The notes under the pieces were generated by a model that saw only the letters and a list, made by a program, of their open reading frames with translations, did not search any database and had not been told where the DNA came from. Positions 10,961-19,553 of a stretch of 64,000 nucleotides of DNA are shown piece after piece (positions within the stretch are counted from its first letter, which is position 1; the number at the start of each line of letters is the position of its first letter). The stretch lies in NCBI GenBank assembly GCA_029259695.1, contig JAJDEQ010000135.1, positions 26,757 through 90,756 on the forward strand, written 5' to 3'. Source of the stretch: Planctomycetota bacterium. Lineage in GTDB: Bacteria; Planctomycetota; B15-G4. Position numbers and translations under genes: made by a program.

Positions 10961-11344
10961 TCACGAGCGTCCGAGCAGGTCGAGCGGGGAGAGGATGCGC
11001 GCGCCCAGCTGGCGGGAGCGGCCGGTGACCTCCCGATCCCGGCTGACGACCACCAGCAGGCCCGGCTGCGCCGCCGCGGCGACGGCGTCCACGATGGCGT
11101 CGTCGGCCACGGGGACGTAGTGGCCCGAACACCAGTCCAGGTACTCGTTGTCGGGCATGACCCCGGAGCGGGTGCGGGTGTCCCAGTAGATCTCGATGGC
11201 TTCGGCGTCCCGGGGGCGGCGCCGGGCCAGTCGGGCCATGAGCAGCGCGCGCAGTTGCTCGGCGGAGAGATCGTGGTCGTCGGGGAAGCCGCTTCCGTTG
11301 GCGACCCAGTGGGCCAGGTTGTAGCCGTCGAGCAGATAGCGCAC
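10961..11344 (-). CDS. NYN-domain protein (YacP-like predicted ribonuclease)
   Basis: A 127-residue protein that matches the YacP/NYN family, PIN-like predicted endoribonucleases. It starts with the strand RYLLDGYNL, where the Asp and Asn are metal-binding positions, and continues with ADDAIVDAV (acidic pair) and VVVSRDREVTGRSRQLGARI, the typical last strand with an acidic residue. It is the size of a single domain. It starts at a GTG (11344) and precedes the EamA gene by 22 bases on the same strand. The family is linked to rRNA or tRNA maturation in Bacillus; the role here is inferred. Confidence 0.82.
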   Translation of the reverse strand: MRYLLDGYNLAHWVANGSGFPDDHDLSAEQLRALLMARLARRRPRDAEAIEIYWDTRTRSGVMPDNEYLDWCSGHYVPVADDAIVDAVAAAAQPGLLVVVSRDREVTGRSRQLGARILSPLDLLGRS

Positions 11345-11432
11345 GGGCGGATCATAGCGTTGGTTTGCTAAGGTGCCCGCCCCTCGCGCGGTCGGTATCG
11401 GCCGGTGTGCGCGGGCGGGTGTCTTCGGTCGG

Positions 11433-11507
11433 GCCGGGGTAGCTCAGTGGTAGAGCACGGCTTTCGTAAAGCTGAGGTCGTCGGTTCGAATCCGATCCCC
11501 GGCTCCA
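11433..11507 (+). tRNA. tRNA-Thr (CGT anticodon)
   Basis: A complete cloverleaf of 75 nucleotides including encoded CCA. The acceptor stem is GCCGGGG with CCCCGGC, the D arm GCTC-AGTGGTA-GAGC, the anticodon stem CGGCT/AGCTG with loop TTCGTAA (anticodon CGT at 11465-11467), and the T arm GTCGG-TTCGAAT-CCGAT. It stands alone between the divergent NYN gene and the stress-protein gene. Confidence 0.97.
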
Positions 11508-11602
11508 TGCCCGCAAAGACGGCGCCCGTCAGAACCGGCACCCGCGCATGGCGGCTCGCCGCCCGAGTCGTGTTGCGTTTCCCGTTCCTTCGGTGACCGC
11601 CC

Positions 11603-12505
11603 ATGCAGGAGTTTCGTGACATCCTGATCGCCATCGACCCGAGCCAGGACGGCTTCGGACGCGATGGCACCATCCCGGACGAGGCCCGTTCGGCGATCGA
11701 TCACGCGCTGTGGCTGCACAAGCACAACCCCGGCGCCAAGCTGACGCTGATGGCCGTGGTCGGCGGCGATCAGCAGGAAGCCAAGCACGCGCGGGACCTG
11801 CTCGATGTCACGGCGATGCGCCTGCTCGAGGGCACCGGGGCCGAGTGCGTCGTCAGACTCGGCGAGCCGTACATCGAGATCTCCCGCGCCGTGCAGGAGC
11901 AGGGCCACAAGCTGCTGATCGTGGCGGCGCGGCGGCACGGTCTGGTGCATCGCAACATCGTGGGCAGCACGGCGCTGCGCCTGCTGCGCTACTGTCCCAG
12001 TCCGGTGTGGGTGACGCCGCGCTTCTTCTCGCAGGACCCCGCGGTGGTGCTGTCCTCGGTCGGGTTCCACGGGCTCAGTGCGCGCATCCTCGAGCTCTCG
12101 GCCAGCGTGGTGAAGGCCACCGAGGGCAGCTGGCACGTGCTGCACTGCATGGAGTACTTCGAGGAAGGCGGCATGCGTCTGCGTGACGCGACCCGTGCCG
12201 AGATCGCCGAATACCGCGAGCGGGCGCGGGAGCGTGACTGGGAACGCATGCACGCGCTGACCGACTCGCTGGCCGAGAAGATCGGCGTGCAGCCGAAATT
12301 CTGGCTGGCCGAGGGACAGCCGGACGAGCAGATCGGCCTCGCCGCCCGGCAGATCAATGCGGTGGTGCTCGTGATGGGCACGGTGGGGCGTACGGGCCTG
12401 CCGGGCTTCGTGATCGGCAACACCGCCGAGAAGCTGCTGACCTCGATCGAGTGCTCGGTGCTGGCGGTGAAGCCCGAGGGCTTCGTCTCCCCGCTCAGCA
12501 GCTGA
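11603..12505 (+). CDS. Tandem universal stress protein (UspE-like)
   Basis: 300 residues made of two Usp domains, like UspE. The first begins FRDILIAIDPSQ and the second ends with VLVMGTVGRTGLPGFVIGNT and SVLAVKPEGFVSP. The G-x-x-G-x-x-G-x-x-x-G-(S/N)T nucleotide-binding signature is kept in the second domain, while the first has a looser version (NIVGSTALRLL). Tandem Usp proteins protect cells in stress and growth arrest. It lies about 95 bases downstream of tRNA-Thr and appears to be a single-gene unit. Confidence 0.9.
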   Translation: MQEFRDILIAIDPSQDGFGRDGTIPDEARSAIDHALWLHKHNPGAKLTLMAVVGGDQQEAKHARDLLDVTAMRLLEGTGAECVVRLGEPYIEISRAVQEQGHKLLIVAARRHGLVHRNIVGSTALRLLRYCPSPVWVTPRFFSQDPAVVLSSVGFHGLSARILELSASVVKATEGSWHVLHCMEYFEEGGMRLRDATRAEIAEYRERARERDWERMHALTDSLAEKIGVQPKFWLAEGQPDEQIGLAARQINAVVLVMGTVGRTGLPGFVIGNTAEKLLTSIECSVLAVKPEGFVSPLSS

Positions 12506-12563
12506 AGCGCCGGGCTCGGCGTCGTGGGGCGGGGTGGGGCCACGGCCGGGTGCCGGGGCCGGC

Positions 12564-13328
12564 TCAGCGTCGCCTGGGTCTCCAGCACAGCAGCACGCGG
12601 CGACCCGCGTCGTGGGGCAGGTCGATCTCGTGCCGCTCGGGCTCCCGGAAGCCGAGTTCGGGCCACGCCGGCCGGGCGTCGTCGAGTTCTTCGTCCACCG
12701 CCGGGCCCTTGTACATGACCAGCCGGTCGAAGGCCTTGCGCACCGGCGACAGCAGGGTCAGCTGCTTGGCGACGTTGCCCACGGCACGGGTCACGATCAC
12801 GTCCACCGAGTGATCCTCCAGCCAGCTCTCGGCCCGCTCGGGGATGACCGCCACGCGCGGGGCGAGCCCGAGTTGCTCCACGATGCGCTCGACCGCCGCG
12901 GCCTTGCGCCCGCGGGACTCCAGCAGCACCACGCGGGTCTCGGGCAGGGCCAGGGCCAGGGGGATGCCCGGCACGCCGCCGCCCGCGCCGAGGTCCATCA
13001 GCGTGCCCGGGGGGCGGCCCTTCGGGGCCAGTACGGGCAGGGCCGTCAGGCTGTCGAGCACGTGCCGCACGGCCATGCCCTCGGCGTCGGTGATGCGGGT
13101 CAGGTTGATCTGCTGGTTCTCGACGGCCAGCAGCTCGCAGAAGTGCGCCAGTTCCGCGGCCAGCGGCTGGGCCACGGCGGCCCGAACCAGGATCTCGGCG
13201 ACGTCCCGGCGCAGCTCCGGGCTCGGCGCAGGCGTCCTGGGAGGGCGGGGGGCAGCGCCACCCGCGGCATCGGGGCCCGCGGGATGGGCATCGGGGTCGG
13301 GGCCGGAGTGGTCGGGGGGGCGCGGCAT
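12564..13328 (-). CDS. rsmG: 16S rRNA (guanine-N7) methyltransferase RsmG
   Basis: RsmG methylates G527 of 16S rRNA with S-adenosylmethionine. The 254-residue protein has the family signature NLTRITDAEGMAVRHVLDSL followed by the SAM-binding loop LMDLGAGGGVPGIPLAL, then VLLESRGRKAAAV and TRAVGN. The first 35 residues are a Pro/Ala-rich extension that most RsmG proteins lack; a later start cannot be excluded, though the ATG at 13328 is the only ATG upstream of the conserved region. The gene points away from the small TPR gene at 13404, and is not beside mnmG or parAB as in many bacteria. Confidence 0.93.
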   Translation of the reverse strand: MPRPPDHSGPDPDAHPAGPDAAGGAAPRPPRTPAPSPELRRDVAEILVRAAVAQPLAAELAHFCELLAVENQQINLTRITDAEGMAVRHVLDSLTALPVLAPKGRPPGTLMDLGAGGGVPGIPLALALPETRVVLLESRGRKAAAVERIVEQLGLAPRVAVIPERAESWLEDHSVDVIVTRAVGNVAKQLTLLSPVRKAFDRLVMYKGPAVDEELDDARPAWPELGFREPERHEIDLPHDAGRRVLLCWRPRRR

Positions 13329-13403
13329 CGTCGCTCAACGGGGGGGCGGGGAGCTCGTGCCCCAGGCTAGAATCACCGCCCCCCGAACGGAGCATCTTTC
13401 GCC

Positions 13404-13721
13404 GTGAACGCGGACAAGATCGAGCGGTTCCAGGCCTTCGTCGACGCGGATCCGGCCAACCCGCTGCACAACTTCGCCCTGGCCCAGGCGCTGCTCTCCA
13501 GTGGCGACATGGAGCGTGCCGAGCGGGCCTTCGCGCGCTGCCTCGAGATCGATCCGCGCTGGATGGTGGCGAGTATCCGACACGGTCGTTGCCTGATCGC
13601 CCTGGAGCGTTGGGACGCCGCTCGCGCCGCGCTCGAGTTGGGCGCCGAGCTGGCCACGGCGCAGGGACACGACGAGCCCTTCGGGGAGATCCGCGAGCTC
13701 ATGGACCAGCTGCCCGGCTGA
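13404..13721 (+). CDS. Small TPR protein
   Basis: A 105-residue protein starting at GTG 13404. It holds about two tetratricopeptide repeats: LHNFALAQALLSSGDMERAE followed by FARCLEIDPRW, then IRHGRCLIALERWDAARAAL. There is no signal peptide, so a cytoplasmic protein-interaction role is likely. It stands between rsmG (divergent) and korA. No specific function can be assigned. Confidence 0.8.
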   Translation: MNADKIERFQAFVDADPANPLHNFALAQALLSSGDMERAERAFARCLEIDPRWMVASIRHGRCLIALERWDAARAALELGAELATAQGHDEPFGEIRELMDQLPG

Positions 13722-13923
13722 GGTCCGCCGGACCCGGCTGAGCGCGCCCCTCGCCGGGCGGGCGGCTCGTTTCGGGCCCCACGCCCCTTTGTTATTCTCG
13801 GGGGATACGCCTTCACTCCGGCTTTCCGCTCTCGCGGACGGCGTCACTCCCGACGACGAAGGCGCGACCACGATCCCCCGGCCCACGATCACCCGGGTTT
13901 GCCGCGGGCGGACACCAACGATC

Positions 13924-15756
13924 ATGTCTCCCTCACCCAGTTCCGGTTCGCCCCGGATCAACGACTTCTCGATCGCCGTCGCTACGGTGAACGGATCGGG
14001 AAGCGCGTCGTCGAACACGATCCTGGCGAAGACGATCTTCCGCATGGGCGTGCCCGTCGCGCCCAAGAACTACTTCCCCAGCAACATTGCGGGGCTGCCG
14101 ACGTGGTACATCATCCGCGTCAACGAGCAGGGCTACCAGAGCCGCACCGGTGAACGCGAGTTCGTGATCGCGCTCAACGCCGCCACCGCCGCGGACGACA
14201 TCGGCTCGGTGGCGCCGGGCGGTGTGCTGGTGATCGACGAGGGGCTCCCGCAGGCCAAGTCGATCGCGCGGAACGACATCACCGTCTACGCCGTGCCCAT
14301 GGCCAAGCTCGCCAAGGAGTTCGCGCCCGACCCGCGGCTGCGCAAGCTGCTGACCAACATGGTCTACGTGGGCGTCGCGGCCCACCTGCTGGGCCTCGGA
14401 CGCGACGTGATCGAACAGGTGGTCAACGACCAGTTCGCGTCGAAGCCGAAGGTCGTCAAGCTCAACCTCGACGTGGTCGACGCAGGCATCGACTACGCCC
14501 GCGAGAACCTCGACGCGGCCAACTGCCCGTTCAAGATCGAGACGCGCGAACTGACCGGGGACAAGATGCTCGTCGAGGGCAACGAGGCCACGGCGCTCGG
14601 TGCGCTCATGGGTGGCGCGACCGTGTGCGCGTGGTACCCGATCACGCCGTCGTCGAGCGTGTGCGAGCAGTTCATCAAGCTCTGCAAGCAGCACCGCGTC
14701 GACGAGTCCGGCGAGGCGCACTTCGCGTCGATCCAGGCCGAGGACGAGCTGGCCAGCATCGGACTGGTGCTGGGCGCCGGCTGGGCCGGGGCGCGTTCGT
14801 TCACGGCCACGGCCGGCCCGGGCATCTCGCTGATGGCCGAGCTGGTGGGCTTCGGGTACTACGCCGAGATCCCCGGCGTGATCATCGACGTGCAGCGGGT
14901 CGGCCCGTCCACCGGCATGCCCACGCGCACCCAACAGGGTGACGTGAGCTTCTGCGCCAGCCTCAGCCACGGCGACACCAACCACATCGTGCTGCTGCCC
15001 GCGGGCTCCGTCGAGCTGTACGAGTTCGCCCAGGCGTCGTTCGATCTGGCCGAGCGCTACCAGACGCCGGTCTTCTACCTGACCGACCTCGACATGGGCA
15101 TGAACCTCTGGATGACCGACCCGTTCAGCTACCCGGAGGGCGGCTACGATCGGGGCAAGGTGCTCGACGCCGAGGCCCTCAAGCAGGTCGCGGACTTCCA
15201 GCGCTACAAGGACGTGGACGGCGACGGCGTGCCCTACCGCACGCTGCCCGGGACCCATCACCCCAAGGCGCCGTACTTCACGCGCGGTTCGGGTCACACC
15301 GAGGCCGCCGAGTACACGGAGGACTCGGACGAGTACCGCCTGGTCGTCGATCGCATCAAGGCCAAGATCGAGAAGTCCATCGCACACACGCCCAAGCCGC
15401 TGGTCGAGGGCGAGGGCGAGATCGGCATCCTCCACTACGGCAGCACGATGTTCGCCGTGGACGAAGCGCGCGATCAGCTCGGGGCGCAGGGCGTGAAAAC
15501 GCGTTCGCTGCGCGTGCGTGCCCTGCCGCTGCACGACGAGGTGGTCGAGTTCGTGGACTCGTGCCGCGTCGTCTACGTGGCCGAGCAGAACCGCGACGGC
15601 CAGATGGCCGACATCCTGCGGCTCAAGGTGCCTGGTTCGGCCAGCAAGATCAGCAAGATCCTCCACTACGACGGCTTGCCGATGCACGCCAGGCCGATCG
15701 TCGAAGGTGTGCTCGCAGGCGAGCGCACGCCCAGCCAGGAACCCGCTCATGTCTGA
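13924..15756 (+). CDS. korA: 2-oxoacid:ferredoxin oxidoreductase, fused gamma-alpha subunit
   Basis: With KorB it oxidatively decarboxylates a 2-oxoacid (2-oxoglutarate most likely) to the acyl-CoA, reducing ferredoxin. The 610-residue chain carries the gamma domain (about 1-190, ILAKTIFRMGVPVAPKNYFP) joined to the alpha domain with YPITPSSSVCEQF and the loop TATAGPGISLMAELVGFGYY. The gamma-alpha fusion is the usual KorA form in many bacteria. I chose the ATG at 13924 just before the gamma domain; an earlier in-frame start at 13789 would add 45 poorly conserved residues. The stop overlaps the korB start by 8 bases, so translation is probably coupled. The assignment to 2-oxoglutarate over other oxoacids is inferred. 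Confidence 0.92.
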   Translation: MSPSPSSGSPRINDFSIAVATVNGSGSASSNTILAKTIFRMGVPVAPKNYFPSNIAGLPTWYIIRVNEQGYQSRTGEREFVIALNAATAADDIGSVAPGGVLVIDEGLPQAKSIARNDITVYAVPMAKLAKEFAPDPRLRKLLTNMVYVGVAAHLLGLGRDVIEQVVNDQFASKPKVVKLNLDVVDAGIDYARENLDAANCPFKIETRELTGDKMLVEGNEATALGALMGGATVCAWYPITPSSSVCEQFIKLCKQHRVDESGEAHFASIQAEDELASIGLVLGAGWAGARSFTATAGPGISLMAELVGFGYYAEIPGVIIDVQRVGPSTGMPTRTQQGDVSFCASLSHGDTNHIVLLPAGSVELYEFAQASFDLAERYQTPVFYLTDLDMGMNLWMTDPFSYPEGGYDRGKVLDAEALKQVADFQRYKDVDGDGVPYRTLPGTHHPKAPYFTRGSGHTEAAEYTEDSDEYRLVVDRIKAKIEKSIAHTPKPLVEGEGEIGILHYGSTMFAVDEARDQLGAQGVKTRSLRVRALPLHDEVVEFVDSCRVVYVAEQNRDGQMADILRLKVPGSASKISKILHYDGLPMHARPIVEGVLAGERTPSQEPAHV

Positions 15757-16774
15757 CACCAACGCTGCCGGTCTCACCAAGGCCGACTACGCCGGAAGCA
15801 AGTCGACCCTGTGTCTCGGGTGCGGTCACGACCAGATCACCCGCCACATCATCACGGCGACGTACCAGTCGGGAGTCGATCCGTACAACGTCGCCAAGAC
15901 GTCGGGGATCGGCTGCTCGAGCAAGACGGGCGCCTACTTCGTCAACAAGGGCTACGGCATCAACTCGGTGCACGGACGCATGCCTTCGGTGGCGACCGGC
16001 GCCGTGACGGCCAACAAGCACCTGGTCGTGATCGGCGTCTCCGGCGACGGCGACACGGCCAGCATCGGCATGGGCCAGTTCATGCACGGCCTGCGTCGCA
16101 ACACGAACATGGTCTACATCGTCGAGAACAACGGTGTGTACGGCCTGACCAAGGGCCAGTTCTCGGCCACGTCCGACAAGGGCGCGAAGATCAAGAGCGG
16201 TGACGTCAACGACTACGCCGACATCGACCTGTGCCAGATCGCGCTCGACATGGGCTGCGGCTTCGTGGCGCGCAGTTTCAGCGGCGACGGCAAGCAGATG
16301 CCCGATCTGATCCGAGCCGCCATCGCCCACAAGGGCTTCGCCCTGATCGACTGCATCAGTCCCTGCGTGACGTTCAACAACCTGCCCGATTCGACCAAGG
16401 GCTTCAGCTGGCTGCGCGATCACAACATCTCGCTGCACGAGGTGGGCTTCGTGGCGCCCTACGAGGCCAAGGAAGTCGACCTGGCGCCGGGCGAGGACAC
16501 CGACGTGCCCATGCCCGACGGCAGCCACATCGTGCTGCACAAGCTCAGTGACGCCACGCACGACCCCACCGAGCGGCACGCAGCCGTCCGCCTGCTCGAG
16601 CGAGACCGGGAGGACGAGGGCCACGTGTACACCGGCCTGATCTACTACCACCCGCAGCCGTCCTCGCTCGACGAGTTGCTGCACCTCGGCGACAAGCCGC
16701 TCGGCGCACTGGGCGAGGACGAACTGCGCCCCTCGCGCGAGGCGTTCGACTCGATCCTCGCCGGCTATCGCTGA
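15749..16774 (+). CDS. korB: 2-oxoacid:ferredoxin oxidoreductase, beta subunit
   Basis: The 341-residue beta subunit binds thiamine diphosphate. It has the early cysteine motif LCLGCGHDQ, the second cysteine site TSGIGCSSKTG, the ThDP/Mg motif GDGDTASIG and the downstream VENNGVYGLTKGQ. It overlaps korA by 8 bases. Electrons leave via a Fe-S centre to ferredoxin; a single-cluster ferredoxin is encoded at 41834-42064, far from here. The enzyme would feed the TCA cycle, or work in reverse under reducing conditions. The 253-base stretch downstream, up to bioB, holds GC-rich partial hairpins without a T-run and nothing else I can name. Confidence 0.93.
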   Translation: MSDTNAAGLTKADYAGSKSTLCLGCGHDQITRHIITATYQSGVDPYNVAKTSGIGCSSKTGAYFVNKGYGINSVHGRMPSVATGAVTANKHLVVIGVSGDGDTASIGMGQFMHGLRRNTNMVYIVENNGVYGLTKGQFSATSDKGAKIKSGDVNDYADIDLCQIALDMGCGFVARSFSGDGKQMPDLIRAAIAHKGFALIDCISPCVTFNNLPDSTKGFSWLRDHNISLHEVGFVAPYEAKEVDLAPGEDTDVPMPDGSHIVLHKLSDATHDPTERHAAVRLLERDREDEGHVYTGLIYYHPQPSSLDELLHLGDKPLGALGEDELRPSREAFDSILAGYR

Positions 16775-17027
16775 GCTCGATCGGCTGACGTCCGCGTCCG
16801 TTGGGTGAGCGGCGCCGGGCGCTGCGGCGCTCAGGCTCGTGCCCCGTCGGGAACCACGGTCGGGGTGCGTGCGGTCGGTCCCGCGCCGCCCCCTCGCGGC
16901 AGCGCGACATGACCAGTCACCCGGCGCCTCCGCCGTGGAGCGCCGGCGGCCCGGACTCGTTAAGCTGTCCCCCTCGGAGGTCGGGTGCCGCTGGCCGTCC
17001 GTCATCTCCCACGGAGCAGGTGAGTTC

Positions 17028-18179
17028 ATGAGCGATCACGCCACGACCGCGTGCGATGCGACATCCGCGAGCGCCCCGTCCGGTCCGCAGGTTGCCGATC
17101 GGCCCGCCGGCGCACTGTCCGCGGCGGACCTCGCCGGGCTCGACGTGCGCGAGCTGTTGCGTGTGTTCGAGTCGAGGGTGGTCGGCGGCGGCGAGCTGGC
17201 GTTGCAGGAAGGCGTGGCGCTGATGGAGCGCGTCGGCCGCGACGAGCTGTTCGACCTGATGGCAGCGGCCGACCGGATCCGGCGGAAGTTCCTGGGTGAC
17301 GAGGTGCACCTGTGCAGCATCGTCAACGCCAAGAGCGGACGCTGTTCGGAGGACTGCGGCTTCTGCGCCCAGTCGGCGCGCTTCGCCACCGGTGTGGACG
17401 AGTACAGCCTGATCGACGCGGACAAGGCCGTGGCCGCCGGCCGGGAGGCGGGCGAACACGGCGCCGAGGCGCTCGGCCTGGTGGCCGCCTGGCGCGGTCT
17501 GCGCGAAGGCCCCGAGCTCGACGCGGTGCTCGACCTGGTGCGCGAGGTGAGCAAGGACGGCAAGGTGCACGCCGACGCCTCGCTGGGGCTGATCGAGGAC
17601 GGCGGCGTGGCCCGCAAGCTGAAGCAGGCCGGCCTGCACACCTACAACCACAACCTCGAGACGGCGCGCAGTCACTTCGGCACGATCTGCGAGACGCACT
17701 CCTGGGAAGATCGCATCGAGACCATCCGGCACGTGCGCGCCGCCGGCATGCACGTGTGTTCGGGCGGCATCCTGGGCATGGGCGAGACGCCCCGACAGCG
17801 GGTCGAGCTGGCCGCCGAGTTGCGTGAGATCGACCCCGACATCGTGCCGCTCAACTTCCTCAACCCGATCGAGGGCACGCCGCAGGGTGACGTGCAGCCC
17901 CTGGCGCCGCTCGAGGCGCTCAAGTGCATCGCCATCTTCCGCTTCATGCTCCCGCGTCACCAGATCATGGTGGCGGGCGGTCGCGAGGTCGTGCTGCGCT
18001 CGCTGCAGCCGCTGATGTTCGTCGCGGGAGCCAGCGCCACCATGGTGGGCAACTACCTGACCACCGACGGCAAGTCGGCGAGCACCGACCTGGCGATGAT
18101 GGCCGACCTGGATCTCGACCCCACCCGTTCTGTCGGCGGGTGTTCGACGTCGGCGCCCGCCGAGGCCTCCGGCCCGTGA
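17028..18179 (+). CDS. bioB: Biotin synthase
   Basis: A radical-SAM enzyme that inserts sulfur into dethiobiotin. The 383-residue product has the CX3CX2C cluster motif at Cys106, Cys110 and Cys113 (SGRCSEDCGFCAQSA), the typical YNHNLET segment and the end motif MVGNYLTT. The ATG at 17028 follows GGAGCAGG at a workable distance. About 70 residues ahead of the radical-SAM core include an Ala-rich stretch. This is the first gene of a coupled unit bioB-bioF-bioA-bioD; its stop overlaps the bioF GTG by 4 bases. I see no BirA or BioR operator upstream. Confidence 0.96.
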   Translation: MSDHATTACDATSASAPSGPQVADRPAGALSAADLAGLDVRELLRVFESRVVGGGELALQEGVALMERVGRDELFDLMAAADRIRRKFLGDEVHLCSIVNAKSGRCSEDCGFCAQSARFATGVDEYSLIDADKAVAAGREAGEHGAEALGLVAAWRGLREGPELDAVLDLVREVSKDGKVHADASLGLIEDGGVARKLKQAGLHTYNHNLETARSHFGTICETHSWEDRIETIRHVRAAGMHVCSGGILGMGETPRQRVELAAELREIDPDIVPLNFLNPIEGTPQGDVQPLAPLEALKCIAIFRFMLPRHQIMVAGGREVVLRSLQPLMFVAGASATMVGNYLTTDGKSASTDLAMMADLDLDPTRSVGGCSTSAPAEASGP

Positions 18180-19495
18180 GCACCGCGCCGGTGGACCGCG
18201 ACCCCTCGGTGGCTGCCGAGCTGCGCGCCATCGGCGAGGCCGGTCTGCGAAGGCAACTCCGGGTGACCGATGTGGCCGAGGGCTGCCGCGTGACAGTCGA
18301 CGGACGCTCGGCGATCTCGTTCGGCTCGTGTGACTACCTCGGCCTGGCGACGGATGCCCGTCTTGCTCGCGCCGCTTCCGAGGCGGCCGCAACCCACGGC
18401 TCGGGTGCCGGTGCCGCGCGCCTGCTCACGGGGCACGGTTCTCCGGCCGCGGCGCTCGAGGCGGAGCTGGCCCAGACCTTCAGCACGCCCGCGGCGCTCG
18501 TGTTCGGGTCGGGTTACCTGGCCAACCTCGGTGTGATCACCGCTCTTGCCGGGCCGGGCGACCTGATCGTCTCCGACCGGCTCAACCACGCCAGTACGGT
18601 GGACGCCTGCCGGCTGTCGGGTGCGACCACACGCGTGGTGGGGCACAACGACCTGGTCGCGTTGCAAGCCGCCCTGGTGGACGCGGACGACTTCCGCCGC
18701 GTCGTGGTCCTGGTCGAGGGCGTGTACTCCATGGACGGCGACGAGGCACCGCTGGCCGATGTGGTCGACGTGGCCAAGCGCGCCGCCGGTGAACGCGCCT
18801 TCGTCGTGGTGGACGATGCCCACGGGCTGGGAACGCGCGGCCCCGGCGGTCGCGGGAGCTGTGCGGCCCACGACGTGACGACCGACGTGAGCGTGCAGAT
18901 CGGCAACCTGGGCAAGGCGCTGGGAAGTTACGGCGCGTTCGTGCTGGCTGACGAAGACGTGCGCGACCTGCTGGTGCAGCGGGCCCGTTCGTTCATCTTC
19001 ACCTGCGCCCTGCCGCCGGCCGTGCTGGCCGCGGCCCGGGCCGGCCTCGCCGTGCTGCGTGACGACCCCGAGCCGTTGGCCCGGCTGCGTCGCAACGTGG
19101 TGCGACTCGATCGCGCCCTGCGCGAAGCGGGGCTGGGCGACGAGCTCGTGCCGGGCGCTGGACACGCCGGGAGCGTCGGCGTGACGGCCGGCCCCGCGTC
19201 GGTGCGGGCCCCGGTGTCCGGCGAGGTGCCGATCGTGCCGGTGGCGCTCGGATCGTCGGAGCGGGCCCTCGCGGTGGCGGCGCGCATGCTCGCCGCGGGC
19301 TGGTTGACACCCGCGGTGCGTCCGCCGACGGTACCCGCCGGTGGCTCACGGCTGCGGCTCACCGTGACCGCGGCTCATGCAGACGATCACATCGACGGGG
19401 TGGCGGCGGCGCTCGCGGACGCCCTGGCGGGTGAGCCGTGCGGCGCGCAGCCGAGGCCCGCCCTGGCGGCCGGCCCATCCCACCCGGCTCACTGA
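18176..19495 (+). CDS. bioF: 8-amino-7-oxononanoate synthase
   Basis: A PLP enzyme condensing pimeloyl-ACP (or -CoA) with alanine, the first step of biotin ring assembly. The 439-residue protein shows FGSCDYLGLA, GSGAGAARLLTGHG, VVDDAHGLG and the PLP-lysine motif GNLGKALGSYG (Lys247). The start is the GTG at 18176, overlapping the bioB stop (GTGA), which suggests coupled translation. A divergent Ala/Pro-rich end follows the last catalytic segment. No bioC or bioH is in the window, so the source of the pimeloyl thioester is not seen. Confidence 0.93.
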   Translation: MSTAPVDRDPSVAAELRAIGEAGLRRQLRVTDVAEGCRVTVDGRSAISFGSCDYLGLATDARLARAASEAAATHGSGAGAARLLTGHGSPAAALEAELAQTFSTPAALVFGSGYLANLGVITALAGPGDLIVSDRLNHASTVDACRLSGATTRVVGHNDLVALQAALVDADDFRRVVVLVEGVYSMDGDEAPLADVVDVAKRAAGERAFVVVDDAHGLGTRGPGGRGSCAAHDVTTDVSVQIGNLGKALGSYGAFVLADEDVRDLLVQRARSFIFTCALPPAVLAAARAGLAVLRDDPEPLARLRRNVVRLDRALREAGLGDELVPGAGHAGSVGVTAGPASVRAPVSGEVPIVPVALGSSERALAVAARMLAAGWLTPAVRPPTVPAGGSRLRLTVTAAHADDHIDGVAAALADALAGEPCGAQPRPALAAGPSHPAH

Positions 19496-19553
19496 AACGA
19501 CCGCCCCCAGCCGCCGCGCCCACGGCGCTCGGCCGCACTCGGGAGAGACGCCC

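Noticed and set aside
13738..13772. Terminator after the small TPR gene
   Set aside because: A GAGC/GCTC outer stem with an inner CGCCC/GGGCG stem exists, but only three T follow and alternative pairings are equally good.
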